Shown in pieces: positions 22,681 to 36,425 of a DNA stretch of 64,000 nucleotides (position 1 is the stretch's first letter; every line of letters starts with the position of its first letter). The DNA is taken from the NCBI GenBank assembly GCA_918807975.1, contig OU964925.1, positions 24,153,608 to 24,217,607 of the forward strand. Reading direction: 5' to 3'. This stretch comes from Aplidium turbinatum. Taxonomy: Eukaryota > Chordata > Ascidiacea > Aplousobranchia > Polyclinidae. The translations under genes and the position numbers were made by a program. Under the pieces are notes generated by a model. That model was not told the origin of the DNA. It saw only the letters and a program-made list of their open reading frames with translations, and searched no databases.

Positions 22681-24214
22681 ATTTAAGTCATAAGCAGAGT
22701 AGACAACCGGAAACAGACATTGCCGTCGGCTGCAGCGTGGGTCAGGTGTACGTCGGAAGGCGTACACCGATGCATATAGGGACGGTACATTACGGGACGC
22801 GCAACTCCGTTGTTCCTTCAACATTAGAAGGGTCAATTGCCAATTTGACATTTTTTTTACGCTTTACTGCTGGCTTGCTTTCAACTAAAAACCCTAAATT
22901 ACTTTAAAACCAACTTCACTCTTCTTATGTAACCCATAAAAAGTAAAATATTTTGTAAATTACCAAAAAACGTAACCCTTCTACTGTTGCGGATAAGCCA
23001 AAAGCGGATGAAGTTTCGCATCCCTATGATCTACAATCCCTACGATGCATAGCGCTCAAGTCCGCTTTCCCGCAATGCAGGATAAAGATAAACAAACAAA
23101 AATTTATTGCAAGTATTACTTATTGGGCTCTCGACCAGTGACTTTTGTTGATACTGGTCGAGTATCAAACCCGTATTGGACTTTATCAATTCAAGGAAGA
23201 CTAAGGAACTTTATGCTTAGGTTCCACAAATGGGAAAACCACACATGGAGGTATATATCTCCATGGCCATACCCAGTGGAATAAAACATATTAAACTTTT
23301 GTTTGTCTAAGGTTCAACAAAGCAAACTCTCTACCAAACCTTTTTTCTTTTCCGTCGACTTCAAAATAAATACATATACGCTATATAACAGCGTAATTGC
23401 AACCGCAACTTACAATCCGCAATAACTTCCACTTTTACAAACTATTCAACATCAGCTAGAACTCTACAATCGTCTTCAACACATTTTTTATTACCATTTC
23501 TCAACTTCTAACCACATAATACACGACTCTATGCTGCAGCCGCTACTTTGACAAAATTGTAGCGCATCTATCGCCATCGCTAACAAAAGTAGCGGCGCTA
23601 CAAAAGCAGCTCCCTACTACTCACTTCTGCATTGAAGATACATAATAGCATACCTTTTACGTAAAAGCGTGTATTGCTTTTATGTTTTTATCATAAACTT
23701 TAGTGGCGTCAATCGGTGTACTGTGCCAATCGTGGAGTCTTAGTTGACTTCGCATCGATCAGCTTGAAAACATCAAAGTTGAGCTATTTGTTCAACAATG
23801 GCTAACAATATGAAGCAAGCGGAAAGTATAGCTCTAACAAATTTTCGACCAAGTCAGTTTATTGGTAAAAGGGCGCAAAAGAAATTGGCTATACCTATGT
23901 GACATTTTCGCTGTAAAAAGTATTGGGTCATGACGTACGTAGTTAGGCTAATGTTGACTTCAAAACAGCATCTCACAATACAAAAACATGCAATTGTCTA
24001 ACTGCCATCACGCAGAAATGAAAGACAACTACAAATTCGAATGTAAACCTGAAAAAATACAGTTTGCAAGACAAACAAGTTTTGAAAAGAATTAGGTCTG
24101 TGATCTTAACAGAAACAGTAGGGACAACTAAAATAATCTCATTTGGCACATCAATAACTAAGTACAGTATCTATATATGTACAGTGTCTATAGAATTTAT
24201 GGTGGCAAAGTTAG
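22681..24214. other. 3' flank of the MSRB gene and intergenic sequence
   Basis: No exon supported. A minus-strand AATAAA lies at 23863-23858, about 350 nt beyond the MSRB stop, and could be its polyadenylation signal. Confidence 0.35.
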
Positions 24215-27200
24215 TTATGCCTTTCCTCCTTTTTCGAACGACATGGAAGCGCTATTCATGCAGTACCTCTCCCCAGTGGGCTGTGGACCGTCAGTAAACA
24301 CGTGACCCAAGTGGGATGCACACTGCAACGATAAGACAAAAATCGTCAACTATAAACTTCAACGACAGATACAGTATTAGATTCATAAAAATGGCTTGTG
24401 GAATATCATGAAAGTGCGTGCAGCACAGCATGTTCGGCTTACCAAAACAGTATATCAATGAACCACGCATATCATTATTAAAAAGGGCTCAATATTACTC
24501 GGAGGCGTAAATATTTCCATTATTATTATTATCATTTCTATTATCAGTTGCTAAAACTAATGTAGCCATAATACTGAGTTGTCTGTTGGAATATCAGAAC
24601 CCAGAACGTAGTTGATTATGCTACTGGTTTATCTGATTAATGAGCTCTGTTTTTGATTCTTGCCGTTCTTTCATCTTATTTTATTAGCAAGCACAATTTT
24701 GTAAATCAGTGACTGCAAAGACTTTTTGTTTTGTTTTTAAAGATTAAGAACAATTTCATTATTTTGGAGTGAAGTTTAACCATTTTAGAATTATGTTTTG
24801 ACCAATAAAATACAGAATATAGAAGTAGATAATATGATCTATACAAATATATACTGAAGCTTCTGAAACACACATACATTATTTCAAAGCAAGTGTGAAG
24901 TTTGTAAGGTAAGCTTGTACAGTGCACACACACCTCCGGGCCAGAGCCACTATGGAGCTGGAGTTGAAAACAATGACCGAAGCTGACAGGCTGTTTCATC
25001 ACTAAATACTAAACTACTAAGGACAGTATCACACGTGAAATGGATTTAACAGATAGCTTGAGACAAGGAAGACTTTTATTCTGTAGTAAGATAAATGTAG
25101 TAACTGTTATCCGCAAAACAGTTACCCTATGTTAGCAAATAAAAGTCTTTCAGATTAAAGAATGGCGTCATACTCATAATAGAAAACAAAATTATGTAAA
25201 ACATGAACATACTCGCAGTAATAAAAACTAATGTATTATTATTACATAATAAGCACTTGCGGAAATGGCTTTCAAAACACCGCATTTAGTTGTTTTTTTT
25301 GCGGTCAAGATTCGAATGTAATTTAACAAACCTTTTCACAAACGACTTCAGTTCGTGACATTCCATGGCCTTTATCTTCAATCATTTTCACAGCGTTTTT
25401 ATTGACAGGAGCATAGAACGACGGCCAGCCAGAGCCGGAGTCATACTTGTGATCAGATCTGTCAATACAAAACTACTTTGTAATGAAAATCGACTATCAC
25501 CCTAAAAATCATTATAAGTGTTTATGCAATCCTAAATAAGTGTTTATGCACTTATAAACAAAAATAGTTACAATCTAATCAAAAACCGAAGAGCCCAGAA
25601 TGTAGATACTAAACTCATGTTCAGCAAACGTTTCAAAAACTATACTGTCTTCATCTTCAATGCTGTAAATGTGCAAAATAGTTTTCAAAACGTATAGAAG
25701 ACAGTATAGCTTTCGTTTAAGCTGTAGGCTAACAAGTAAACTGAAAAATTTGTTGTGCATACTTGAAGAGCGCATTTCCACACACGACACATTTGTAAAT
25801 TCCTTTGTCCTTGTTCTTTTCATATTCTCCAGTAAAAGGTCTGAAAGTTCACAAATATAATTTTAGCATATAACCTTGAATGGTACTAAAATATGATACA
25901 AAATATATTTCAAAACTATTGCGTGTGGCAAAGTATATTCAACAATTAACTTGACTTAAAAAATGGAGCAACTATACGTCAATTAAACGTGCTTTCCTGT
26001 TCAGAATCAATCAATCAAAACATCCGGTACAGTATCAAACTATTAAGTAAAAACCTATCAAACCATTTAGTTAGTCTCTATTAAGTAAAAAACCCTGCAT
26101 GTGTTGAGTAAAGACACATCTTTTGAATTAAATTCTTGAAAAACTGCTTCAGCCTTCAACTACATGCGGAAAAATCATGGGCACTAAGTAAATCAGTTCA
26201 ATTGTTGTTTAAACATAGGCAAGAGCTGGTTTCTAATCTGGGGGTGCCCTTCTAGAGGGTCACCAGTAATTTTTACAGGGGGCACAAACTCCACTCCACA
26301 ACGATATTTAATCTTTTTGCACTGTGTAGTGACTTCAATGTGCCGTAACATTTTTTCATTGGGAACTGGAAACCATAAGGTTATTATATAGAGACGGAGA
26401 TTTTGGTGCGCTTGCTCTGCAATCTGGCTTTGTCGTAAGGGAAAAGGAATAAAATGTACGGTATTAAATGTAAAATTCATTGTTTACTTATTCTATTATT
26501 TTTGCAAAGCCGTAACACCTAAAAGTTTCCTTCCAGGAAGCAAATAAAGGGTGTCCTGAACAAAGTTATCAAAGTAGTCAACTTTACTGAAGCTAGGAGC
26601 TTTACAATAGAAGAGAAGCTCTTTGCAGTCCTCTTTTCAACCTTGTGCGTCACAACATGCAAATGTGATCGAAAAACATAGCTTTTCCATACGAGTGTTT
26701 GATTGTTATCAAAAGAAACATGCTAATTAGAACTAATTTTGTGTTTGTTGAACTCCACTTTTGGAAGAATCAAGTTGAACAAAAAAAATCTAGCTAGCTT
26801 CATTAACTTAAACGCTGCACTCGCAGATAGCAGTGGTGCCACGGCTGGTGTTTTAGCACAAGATCTTGTGTTTTTACTTTTGATCTTGTGTTCTTGTGCT
26901 TTCCGATTGATTTTTGGCTAAATCTTGTGCTTTTTGATCAAAGTCAAATTAATCGTTGCTACCATGGTTTGAGTTTGGTAGAGAATTAAGGACTGGAACT
27001 AAAAGGTTTTGGTAACTAGGTTTTCGGTTCCATATGGTACTTAGGCAATTAGGCATATTGACCAATTTTACTCATTGAGTTATCAGGCCAGACAAGATTA
27101 GCTAAAAACTTGATCTGAAGAGAGTACAGTATGTGCTTGTCGTCAAACTCAGAGGTTGTGTTGCCCGATACTAGATAACAAAAGCAGCGAAAAGAGTACA

Positions 27201-30200
27201 TCAGCATCAAATAATGACAATCATTCACCAAGTCCCAAAACGAAAAAGTGGTATAAACAGCCTTTTAATTGTCAATGGTTGGATTATCCTGATTTTAAAA
27301 GTTAGATACAAGAAGACAAAACTGATTGATATGTAGCTTTTTGTGCGATATGTAATATTAAATTTTTTGAAATGATGGACCGTAGAAATAAAAACAACTG
27401 AACTAAATTAAAGACCACGAACAGAAAGAGAACATTAGTAAGCATGTATCTTCTCTAAATTGTTGATTTCAGAGTCATGTTATTCTTCAAATTGGCACAA
27501 AATGGGTCGCAAAGGTTCAATTTTGCAATCTTGTGCTTTTGTATCCAAATCTTGTGCTTTTTCCAAATTTGCTGTGGCAGCATTGGCAGATGGTAACTGT
27601 GAGTTTGAGTATGTCGAATCAAGCAACAACTCATCTGAATTCCTTGAAAGCAAAATTATGAAATAATTCCAGGCTAAGGCGAAAACCTGAACATCCATCA
27701 AAAATTTTTATTCGTAGTTGTGTGAGCCTCTGGGGCCAAGGGTATACCCTTTTTCCACCCCAGATTTACGATGTTTCCAGACTACACTGGAAGGCAACTA
27801 GAGCAGCCAGTCTTTGGTTTCATCATCTATGATGCGTAGACCTTCTATCGTCCTAGGTGGCTTGAAATTGGTACAGTCATTCATGATGTAATCTGCGGTC
27901 GGTTACTCGGCAAGTCGGCATCACATTCACAGGAGGAAGAGGCCATTCCTATTGGTGCATGGTGAGCGAAAAAGCTCGACGCTCATGCAAAGATGGTTGA
28001 GGGGCACTCATGCCTGTCTTTGTAGTGTCAGGCTGATGGGGTGTGTGTCAACGTCAGAGATGAATGAATGGAGTCTGGTGGTACTTGACTTTCCATTTAT
28101 GGTCAGCCCAAGTAGCAGCAGAGATGCCTTGTTCATCAGCCTTTTTGGTCAGAAGTTGAGCGGCTGGCAGGAATGGGTGTCAGTCAATGGGAGTGTTCGT
28201 TTGGGGGAGCAGAGATCTTGTGGTAGAAAAGATGGTTAAGCTCCGTCGACCGAGAAACAGAGTGCATTCCTCCGTCCTCACAAAGAAGCTCAGCACGTTG
28301 GATGCCAGCAAAAATGGGGAGATTGTCCAATGGTGTGCGACGCAGGCATCCCGCCACTGTGCGCTGTTTATGGCAGTCTCGATGTTATGGCAGTAAGCAC
28401 TGCGACACCAAACATTTGCACAGTACTTTGCTGAATAGTAGACTAGACAAGGGCTAAGGCTGCTTTACAGTTTACACAAAGTGTCAGCCCTTGCCCCTCA
28501 GCTGGAGCCTGCCAGGCACTTGAGTAGCACAGAGCAAGATTCCAATTTCTTGTTCAGTGAAACCAAATGGTGGCGGTAGGTGAGCGATCTGTCTAACGTC
28601 ACGCCAAGATACCATGGTTCGGGGCAGAAGGACAGAGGTTTTCTATTTTTTTAAATGTGACTTACGATCAGCTTCCCGATTGTGTAAGTGGAAAGCTTCT
28701 GCCACAGTTTTGGTTTCGCTGAGTTTCAGTCGCCAGTTATGGAGATAAGCTGAAAGGGTTTTCATGTCCTGGCACAAGGTGCCTTCTAGGTTTTCCCATG
28801 ATTTGGAGTGGAGAATTGCCAGGTCGTCCGCATAAGCATATTTTGCAGATAGCGTGGTTGGCAGGTTGTGGATGTAGTTGTTGAAAAGAAGTGGAACCAG
28901 GACCGATCCTTGTGAGACGCCATTTTTCAGGCGCCTCAGTCTGCTTTGCTGTGAGTTGCTGGTGTTGAGGGTGAAGCTTCGATTCCTAACAAGTTCCATA
29001 ATCATATGGACCATCAGGAAGTAGGCGAAGCAGCTTGTAGGTTAGGTCGCTATGCCATACAGTGTCATAGGCAGCTGTGAGATCTAAAAAGACAGCGCAG
29101 GCCTTCTTTTTTGCCTTGAAGCAGTTCTCGATGTCTTGAGTCAAGCGTGTGACCTGATCTATGGTGGATTTTCCACACCGGAACCCAGCTTGCTCTTTTG
29201 GAAGGAGCGGGTCAATGAATGGGTTGACACGGGCATAGACGAGCCTTTCGAGGATTTTGAAAGGAACACAGAGGGATATCAGACGATAACTCCTTGGGTT
29301 CTCTGGTGGCTTGTAAGGCTTAGGGATAGCAAAGTTCTACTACAGCTCTTCTCCAGATTTTTGGCATTGTAAGGTGGTGCAGGCAGGAAGAAAGGAATCT
29401 AAGTAACCAGAACTTGAGGGCACGGGCCAGCATGGAGCACAAGCTCAGGAGAGATCTTATCCAGGCCTGGAGACTTGTGTGGTTTCACTAGGCAGATACA
29501 AATTCCTCTGGAGTGAAATCTCCAGAGATTGATTCTTAAAAAATTATTATTAATATTACACTTGTTCAGGGCTGCGATTTTTTCTTTCTTGTCGAACGAC
29601 CAAAAATTCTACGCTTGTTTGTCGAATAGTAATATGACGTCACAAGAGTCAGATTATAAGCGTTTGGCCACGAGTTACCGCACAAGTTGTGTGGTATCAG
29701 AGTCACTTACTTTAAGTTTTTAATCGCACGCTGGTTGAGTGATTCCATCTACGACGGCAAAAACATTGCCGTCGCCAAATCAACACACCTTAGATTGCTG
29801 CGACAATTGCCGTATGCTTTAATGTTTAATCAAACGAAATTTTATGCGCTTCTTCATCGCGTGTCACACGGCGGTAGCCCAGAACATCACGCAAGCTATT
29901 TTATGTGATGACAATGCTCTTGTGAACTGTAAAAAGTTTGCCACCTTATGAATACTGGCTTAATTGTTACGCAAATGTTATTCTTTCATCGAATGCTTAT
30001 TGTTTACCGGTGTCGTTGCGAATATAAATCATCGTGAAAGAAAATACAGTTAAAAAGTGGAATTTACCTGCTATAGATTATCAAACAGAAGGAAAAGTTA
30101 GTGTGGTATTTTGCAAAATTTGTAAAGAATTTTATGACGGAAACAAATCGGAATTAGAAAAGCTACGGGGTCAAGTTAAAAAAGTAATACGAAATTAGAT

Positions 30201-31810
30201 AAACGGTTCTTCGGCAGAAAAGAAAAATAATGCTTCTGATCATATGGCATTGCGCGTTCATGAACGGGCAGTTTTGCGTCTTCAAGTATTCCAGTGACGA
30301 TGCGACAGCTTCATCCTCCCATACAGCGTCTTATGATTCCGATTCTGACAGCTAGTTCTTTATCAAACAGACTCGTGTTTGCTCGCAGTATCCCAGTTGT
30401 GCCGAAATTATGTTAGTGTAAACGTAAATCGAGGCAATCATCTCGCAGTGAGATATTAATTTGTCACCGGTACTTGGTTGAACAATTAACGTTATTTTAT
30501 GATAATTCAAAGTCGCTAGATGTCGAATTAATGTAAAACAAACGTAAATTTCTTCTTGGGCATTGTTACGCAGGCAGCAAAATTCGTTATTTTTGCATTG
30601 ACTTCACGTCTGTAGACGTTGAATCAATGTAAAAATGATGATTTTTGCTGTCTGGGTACGCAATGTAACCCGCCAGGAAAATTAAATAGATTTGTGCGAA
30701 CTCGAATGTTGAATCAACCCAAAATTAACTTACTTTTCCCCCTGAGTTATTTAACGTAACAGCGTGCGTATCGCTACTTTTGGTACAGTACATCACTACA
30801 AATCAAACAGTGCGGTCGTGACTCGTGATAGACTACTCTAGTATATTTTTCGCTTCTCGTTTTTTCGATTCAACGTCTGCAGACGTTGAATCAATGTAAA
30901 AACGACGGGTTTTGCCAGCTGGGTTGTGTGCTTTTGTGAATGCAAATGCAAAATCGCCCATTACGTAATCACAGAAAACCTTTTAGTGGATGGAAGTCAA
31001 GTTGCAACCGTGTTTATCTGTCTGCTATTTCTTATACACATTGCAAAACATTTCTGCAAGCTTGAAACAAGTGCATAAGTCAGACATAAATACAAACTTG
31101 CAAACACGTTGACAATTAAAGTAGCCTACTTCGGTTATTTTATCTATAAAAGAAACCCGTTGTGTCGAATAGCACAAAACGTGTGTGGCGAAATGTTTGA
31201 TGCCAGGCGTTGGAACTTCGATCAAAGCATTCTCCCGCAGTGTTCAAAATGGCGGCGCTGACGCCTTGGGAGTTTCTCGTGTGAAGCGTCACATTTAGAC
31301 CTTGCTTTGAAATACCTGGCGCAAGAAAGTTTACGTAAGTCAGCACTCTTATGATTGCATCACGTGATGTCCCCCCCCGATTGTTCCTCGACCTGACGAC
31401 GTTTAGTTCTCTCTCAGTTTTTTTTTGCCTTTTTATTTTCCTTTTTTTTTTTCGTTTTTTTTTTTTCGTAAGGCACGGCGTTTGTCGAATAGTGATGGCG
31501 CGTGTCGAGTGACCTCGTCACCGAAAAAGGCAAAAATCGCAGCCCTGCACTTGTTCAAAATGAGGGGGGCGGGCAAAGCATGTGATCATTGCTAAAGTGA
31601 AGTGTGTCAGTAAAAGGAATAAGAACTACTGGGATAAACATTAGACAGTTCCCACCTTTCAGTTCCCTTTTCTTGAGTGACATGGTACTGCAAAGGTGTT
31701 AAGCGCTTCTTTAGCTCTTCTTTGGTTAGACCAGTTGTTTGGCTACTTGCTGAAGAATAAAAACTCAATACTAATATAATTGCAAAAGCACCTTTTGAAA
31801 TAATCACCAT
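24215..31810 (-). CDS. MSRB: methionine-R-sulfoxide reductase B, secretory (MSRB3-like)
   Basis: Reduces methionine-R-sulfoxide in proteins back to methionine using a catalytic cysteine. Exons (minus): 31810-31656, 25840-25763, 25458-25332, 24322-24215; all GT-AG and phase-consistent, 155 aa, usual for a single-domain MsrB. Residues 1-23 form a hydrophobic signal peptide ([18 protein letters not shown]), so the protein should enter the ER, as the ER form of vertebrate MSRB3 does. The SelR domain follows: [23 protein letters not shown], zinc site CVVC (69-72) with CEKC (118-121), [14 protein letters not shown], and the catalytic [10 protein letters not shown] with Cys141 (cysteine, not selenocysteine). 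The C-terminus GGKA is not a clear KDEL-type signal. Intron 1 is 5.8 kb and full of transposons. The family call is firm; orthology to MSRB3 itself is inferred. Confidence 0.93.
26193..26480 (-). other. unrecognised 95-codon open frame in MSRB intron
   Basis: Minus-strand frame starting at an ATG, containing [20 protein letters not shown] and ending [18 protein letters not shown]. The same frame upstream (26650-26510), behind tandem in-frame stops, also reads plausibly ([19 protein letters not shown]). I recognise no family. It may be a decayed transposon or retrocopy, or chance. Splice sites linking it to MSRB were not seen. Confidence 0.25.
27700..29525 (-). mobile_element. Jockey/I-group LINE, broken, in MSRB intron 1
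   Basis: Minus-strand pieces of a reverse transcriptase in order: [17 protein letters not shown] (near 29480), then [14 protein letters not shown] and the active-site [13 protein letters not shown] (28920-28830), then the thumb region [19 protein letters not shown], then [15 protein letters not shown] and further C-terminal sequence towards 27700. Several frameshifts and stops separate the pieces. The 5' part (endonuclease) is missing. The 3' end near 27710 resembles 715-785. The clade is assigned from the YADD context and thumb motifs. Confidence 0.8.
29567..31547 (+). mobile_element. hAT element with ZNF862-like zinc-finger fragment, in MSRB intron 1
   Basis: Inverted ends CAGGGCTGCGATTTTT are perfect over 16 bp, flanked by a perfect 8-bp duplication CACTTGTT (29559-29566, 31548-31555). 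At 30045-30290 the plus strand reads [20 protein letters not shown] and CKICKEFY, then [18 protein letters not shown], a TTF/BED-type zinc finger of hAT transposases related to vertebrate ZNF862. The rest of the transposase is absent. Words such as GACGTTGAATCAATGTAAAA at 30617 and 30884 also occur at 37790 and suggest another small repeat inside. Confidence 0.85.
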
Positions 31811-32114
31811 AGCACAAAAAATATTGCAGAAAAACCCACTAGTAATACAGTAAAATAATAAATATCAATATTCTAGCTGCAACTTTTTATTGACACCTTA
31901 CAGCACACTAATCTGAAAAACAGCACCTAATTACAACATGGCATTGTTGTAAAGTTGCATCATTGTAATGTTTTTGTGTTATTTGTAAAAGTAAACTTCC
32001 ATACGTATTATTAATTTCAAACATGTAAAACAAGGTTCTACAGGCTTAGATTATATAAAAAGCGGTCCTATAGTGCCTGTAAAATCTCATAAATTTGTTT
32101 AGCACAATAAAATT

Positions 32115-32430
32115 GATTGATTTGAGAAAATCTTTATCTTCAGACTGAGAAGCTTTGTTTGGGAACTTAATCCTGGCAGTATTACATTCGAAAAGACTCT
32201 GAACCACTGACATAGGTCTAGTCACCGAGATTGACAGAGTGAAGCTTTTGCATGTTGAAGTGTTGTTGTCTCTGAAGTATTACATCCACTAGGTGCCACT
32301 GAATGGGAAAGCTGTCCTTTAAAAGCAATGCTCAAGCACACACCCCAAGAATTGAACCAAGGCTGCTTGTTTTTGTTGTTTCTTTGCTTATAAAGTCAAG
32401 TGATAAACCAACTGAGCTATTTAATATTTT
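32115..32430 (-). repeat. tRNA-derived SINE, minus-strand copy
   Basis: Full-length-looking reverse complement of the reference SINE: tail AAATCTTTATCTTCAGACTG, body TACATCCACTAGGTGCCACT, and head remnant TGATAAACCAACTGAGCTAT. Lies about 300 bp upstream of the MSRB first exon. Confidence 0.85.
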
Positions 32431-32967
32431 TGATAATAAACTCCATTTATATAACTTACAAAATGCAGAATAGCTATCAAAAGATTATTGCTGTAGCTAA
32501 ATAGTTAAGCATGTCCAATATTTTACATAAATTATATACCGTAGGCCTATATTAAAATGTACATTTATCAGTAATTCTCAACCTGTTGAGTATTAAACCC
32601 AAAGAAAAATTCATACACTTTCTTTAACTTTGTTTTAGAAAACTATAGTTTAAAAGCATGTATATGTAACTATTGTCTTTTTATTACAAATAAGTTTGCA
32701 CAAGTTCTTGATACATTTATATATAGTAGGGTCTACTGGGGTAACACGGGTAGGAATTTGGCCATTTTTTTTTTAAATCTTGTAAAATCTTAACAGACGA
32801 AGTAATATTTAAAAAAAATTGCAATGTAACATTTGATATGTGTAGAATATGTCATATTTATGATATTCAAAAATATTCACTTATATACCTTGTAGGCCTG
32901 TCATTTTGAACCTGCATTTTGGTACCCATTTTAGCCAGGCCTCGGGGTAAAATGGATATATCATAAA

Positions 32968-34351
32968 CATAGGCGTCGAAATAGGGTGGGCTGGGTGGGT
33001 GGCGCCCACCCTGTCGTGAAACGAGGGTGGGCAAAATATGTTTTGCCCACCCTGTTTTCATGACACTTATGAAGTGTTCGTTACAATTATTTCCGTTTTT
33101 GTTAAACACGGAATTATCCAACCAACTTCAGCGCAACTTCTTGTTTTACGCTATGCCTCTCGCTAGGTATACGACAGGACAAAGCAATTCCGCAACAACG
33201 CTGCTTTGAAAAAAAGGCAGTACTCACTGTATTGTTGTTGCCGCGGCAACTACCACTGCCACAGTGCCACACGCTGGCAATTACCGCTGAAAGAAAGCCA
33301 CGTTTGATCTCCGAATGGTCTCACTTTCGTTACGTCACAATCAAACTTCAGTTCCGTGTCAGCGTAAGGGAATATGACATCATAGTGAACATGACAGTAA
33401 AATAACCGATACAAACTAAAAACATACTGAACCAATCGCTTTTTAGAAATCTTTTCTCACAAACTTGTTGCTGGGTATAAATGGGGGCACTGCGCGATGT
33501 TGTCATTTCATTATTGAAAAGTTATACATGAAGCAAAGTGAAACATCTATTCGCGCATTCATAAAACCTGCTTCCAAAAGGCGTCGAGATGATAACGCTG
33601 AAGAAGCCACGTCCAGCACGAACGAACGTAGAGATGACATTGATGAAGAAAGCAGTGCTTCAAGGATGGACAGTGGCGACGTCAATGTCTCAGGCAATGC
33701 ACCGGTAGTTGTAGAAGACAACATGAGCCATAGATCTCTACCTGCTCCATTTGCGGAATGGCCCGTTTTGGTGAGTCGGATTCGATGAGTCCGATCCCTA
33801 TTCGGTGATTTTTTCAAATTTTTTTAAAAATTATTGGGTACCGTAGCCTAATTATCATTGCCCTTTTAGGGTTAGAGGTTAAGAACTCACCGAATCGGAC
33901 TCACCGAATAGTAGCAGACCCCTCCATTTGACGTTAGCATGCTGCCGGATCAGCTTCCTGCTCGGGAAGGTCATGTGTTGCAAAGAGTTTTTCTCTGAAT
34001 TCCAGTGGATGCGTCTTAACCCTGATGGTACTTGGTCACCTGTCCGAACATTTTGCAGCAAATCCGAAGACGCCACTTTAAAGATAACAGGTCACGAGAC
34101 ATGCGCTTTTTAGGTCGCAAAGGAAAACATAAAAGAAGTTTGTTTAGTTTAGCAGCGCTGATAAGATCGCAAGGCGCAAGAAAGCAAACATCAAACCTAT
34201 TAAAGCTTAATTGCTGCAGCGACGCTAAACGCAGTCTTTGTGAGAAAGACTAACCATTGCGAATTTGCGAACATACACATTCAATGAAATCTGTTTGAAA
34301 ACTCTCGCCCACCCAGAATCCCTCTCTTCTAAGAAAAAATCGACGCCTATG
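32968..34351 (+). mobile_element. hAT-like element inserted in the pogo element
   Basis: Ends CATAGGCGTCGA in inverted orientation with a perfect 8-bp duplication ATCATAAA (32960-32967, 34352-34359). Plus strand 33528-33750 encodes MKQSETSIRAFIKPASKRRR and an acidic stretch, like the N-terminus of TTF-type hAT transposases (weak call). A small element of another family (33754-33921) has inserted into it. CCCACCCT/AGGGTGGG blocks lie near both ends. Confidence 0.85.
33754..33921. mobile_element. short element of the GGACTCACCGAAT family, copy B
   Basis: Starts CGGAATGGCCCGTTTTGG and ends ATAGTAGCAGACCC, flanked by a perfect 9-bp duplication CTCCATTTG (33745-33753, 33922-33930). It interrupts the hAT-like element at 32968-34351 and so is younger. 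Internal GGGTACCGTAGCCTAATTAT matches copies A and C. Confidence 0.85.
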
Positions 34352-34487
34352 ATCATAAATATACTCAGTATTACTCGTTTTATTGTTGTAGTACAAAAAA
34401 ATAAAGACCATAGAAAAAGAACCACAAACACAAGCATACAAAATAATACAGTACGGTAACAAGTTATTTAACAACAAATATCAACAC

Positions 34488-36425
34488 CATAGGCGCCGAC
34501 TTTTCAAAACACCTTGGGGGGCGAAAAAGGTGGTGACGTCATAACCATAACGCTATTTTACTCAATTAAAATAGTCTTTGATTAAGCGTACTGTCTTGTT
34601 TATATTAACACCTAGGTCGCAAAGCGGATTTATTAGAACCGCTGCTTGAAACGATTAGTTTTACGCATGCAGTACGCTTAGTCGTAAAAATTTTGATATT
34701 GTTAGCTCATAATTGGAACAGTTGGAAAACAAGATCATTCATTTTCTTTTCGCGCGAGTGAATAACAACGATCAAGAAAGTGAAGTTATCGAAATAAAAC
34801 GCAAAAAATCATGATCTCAAACAGAGTGGAAACCCGCTATCAGTTTTATTAACCTCGTTTCGCTCGTTTTGCTAATTACTTACCTTCAAAGCATTAATAT
34901 CGGCGAAGTGTTTTCTTTTCTGCTTTTTATCGAAAGTCTTTATAGTATTTTATCGAATACCGTATATACTCGAGTATAGGTCGAGATGTTCGCAAGTGAT
35001 TTTCACCTCAAAAAGACAGGTTCAACAACTCATACACGGGACAAGCTGTTGTCTCTAGCACGGCAGTTTTCAAAGTGAATGCATTTTTGCTGCCGCAAAA
35101 TCATTGCCGACGTAGAATACGATTTGTGAAATGGCCATACGTAAAAATTTTGAATACGTTTAGTTGCAGTGATTCAAACTTAATTTTTATATTTAATGAT
35201 TTCTTGTCAATTCTAAACTTTATGCACTTTTTGAGCAATATGCAAAGCTCACGAGACAAAACAGCAGAAAGAGCTGTTTTAAGACATCAATTTTTTTATT
35301 TTTATGTCTAGGATATATTCGTTCTTATTACGTAACATTCCATGATCGTTGAAGTCGATGTCAAAGCTTAGCGGCCGCATAAAACAATGATGTCAGGTTG
35401 GCTTGGCGATAAAAGCGGTAAGAGACATCGTTAATGCAGGCAATATCTGCGACCAAGACCATTAAACACCTTTTGTTTTATCGGTTTTCGATTTAATTCT
35501 CACACATTGCGAACAAAACAATGCGTTCTGTTGAATCATAACTGATCTCACAGCGGGAAGACCTTGTTGAAAATAGCGCGTCTAATTTAGCTGGTTTACT
35601 CATTATTGCCGTGAATAGTTACGTGACTATTCCAGCAGCGTAATTTACTCTCCGCTCTACTTTGAAATTTCCTCACCTCATGTCAATGCCAATACTTAAA
35701 TGAACTATGGAATGGTAGCATCGGGATTAAGTTATTTGACTTATACACGGGAGAAGGAAATATCACCGATTTTCAGCTCAAAAGTAGGGCTTCGACTTAT
35801 ACACGAGATCGACCTATTTCGAGTATATATATACGGTAGTGCAGGAGTGTATAGAGATGAGTGTATGAGATGTATATATATATTTTCACAATATATACAA
35901 TATAGCCTACATCAATACAGTGCTTATTGAAGAAAAACACGGATGACGGTTTTGAAAAATGCATTTTTTCTTATTCACGTAATTGTTCGTTGTGTCGTAC
36001 TTTCAACTCGATAAAGTTTGCTAAAATCGATTTTATATTTGAAGTCACAGAAAATCTAACGGACGTTTGGATAGCTCGTGAAATGAGAATAAACATTCAA
36101 TCTCGCATTCGCATTTTCGCTACCACACGTTTTGACTTTGAAGTTGCTACGCACGCGCGGGAAGATCAGCAGTGAGCGACTGAGCGTGCGCACCTCAGAA
36201 GGCCTAGTAATTCACGTTCCAGAGAAAGCCATGCGATCAGCTGCTGTTTTGCGGGCAAGAGCTACGTACGCTGTTTTTCGCTTTCGGCGTTGTTTAAGTC
36301 CGTTTAAATGAGCTAAATCTCTTTCACGAAGTATATTATCTTTGAAACACCACTAATAGCCATTTTTGTTGCCCCTCAGCTATAAATTTACGGGGGGCGC
36401 CGCCCCCCGGAAGTCGGCGCGTATG
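34488..36425. mobile_element. hAT-like element, CATAGGCGCCGAC family, copy 1
   Basis: Ends CATAGGCGCCGAC and (inverted) CATACGCGCCGAC, 8-bp duplication ATCAACAC (34480-34487, 36426-36433). Copy 2 at 38504-39890 is over 85% alike by eye but shorter. Near the right end GGGGGGCGCCGCCCCCC is a GC hairpin. No transposase frame was found. Confidence 0.9.

Noticed and set aside
24706-25002. Minus-strand open frame in the last MSRB intron as an extra exon
   Set aside because: MSRB exons 25458-25332 and 24322-24215 join in phase without it and give a complete SelR domain.
33503-33817. Minus-strand open frame of 104 codons
   Set aside because: Antisense shadow of the plus-strand hAT N-terminal-like frame at 33528-33750.
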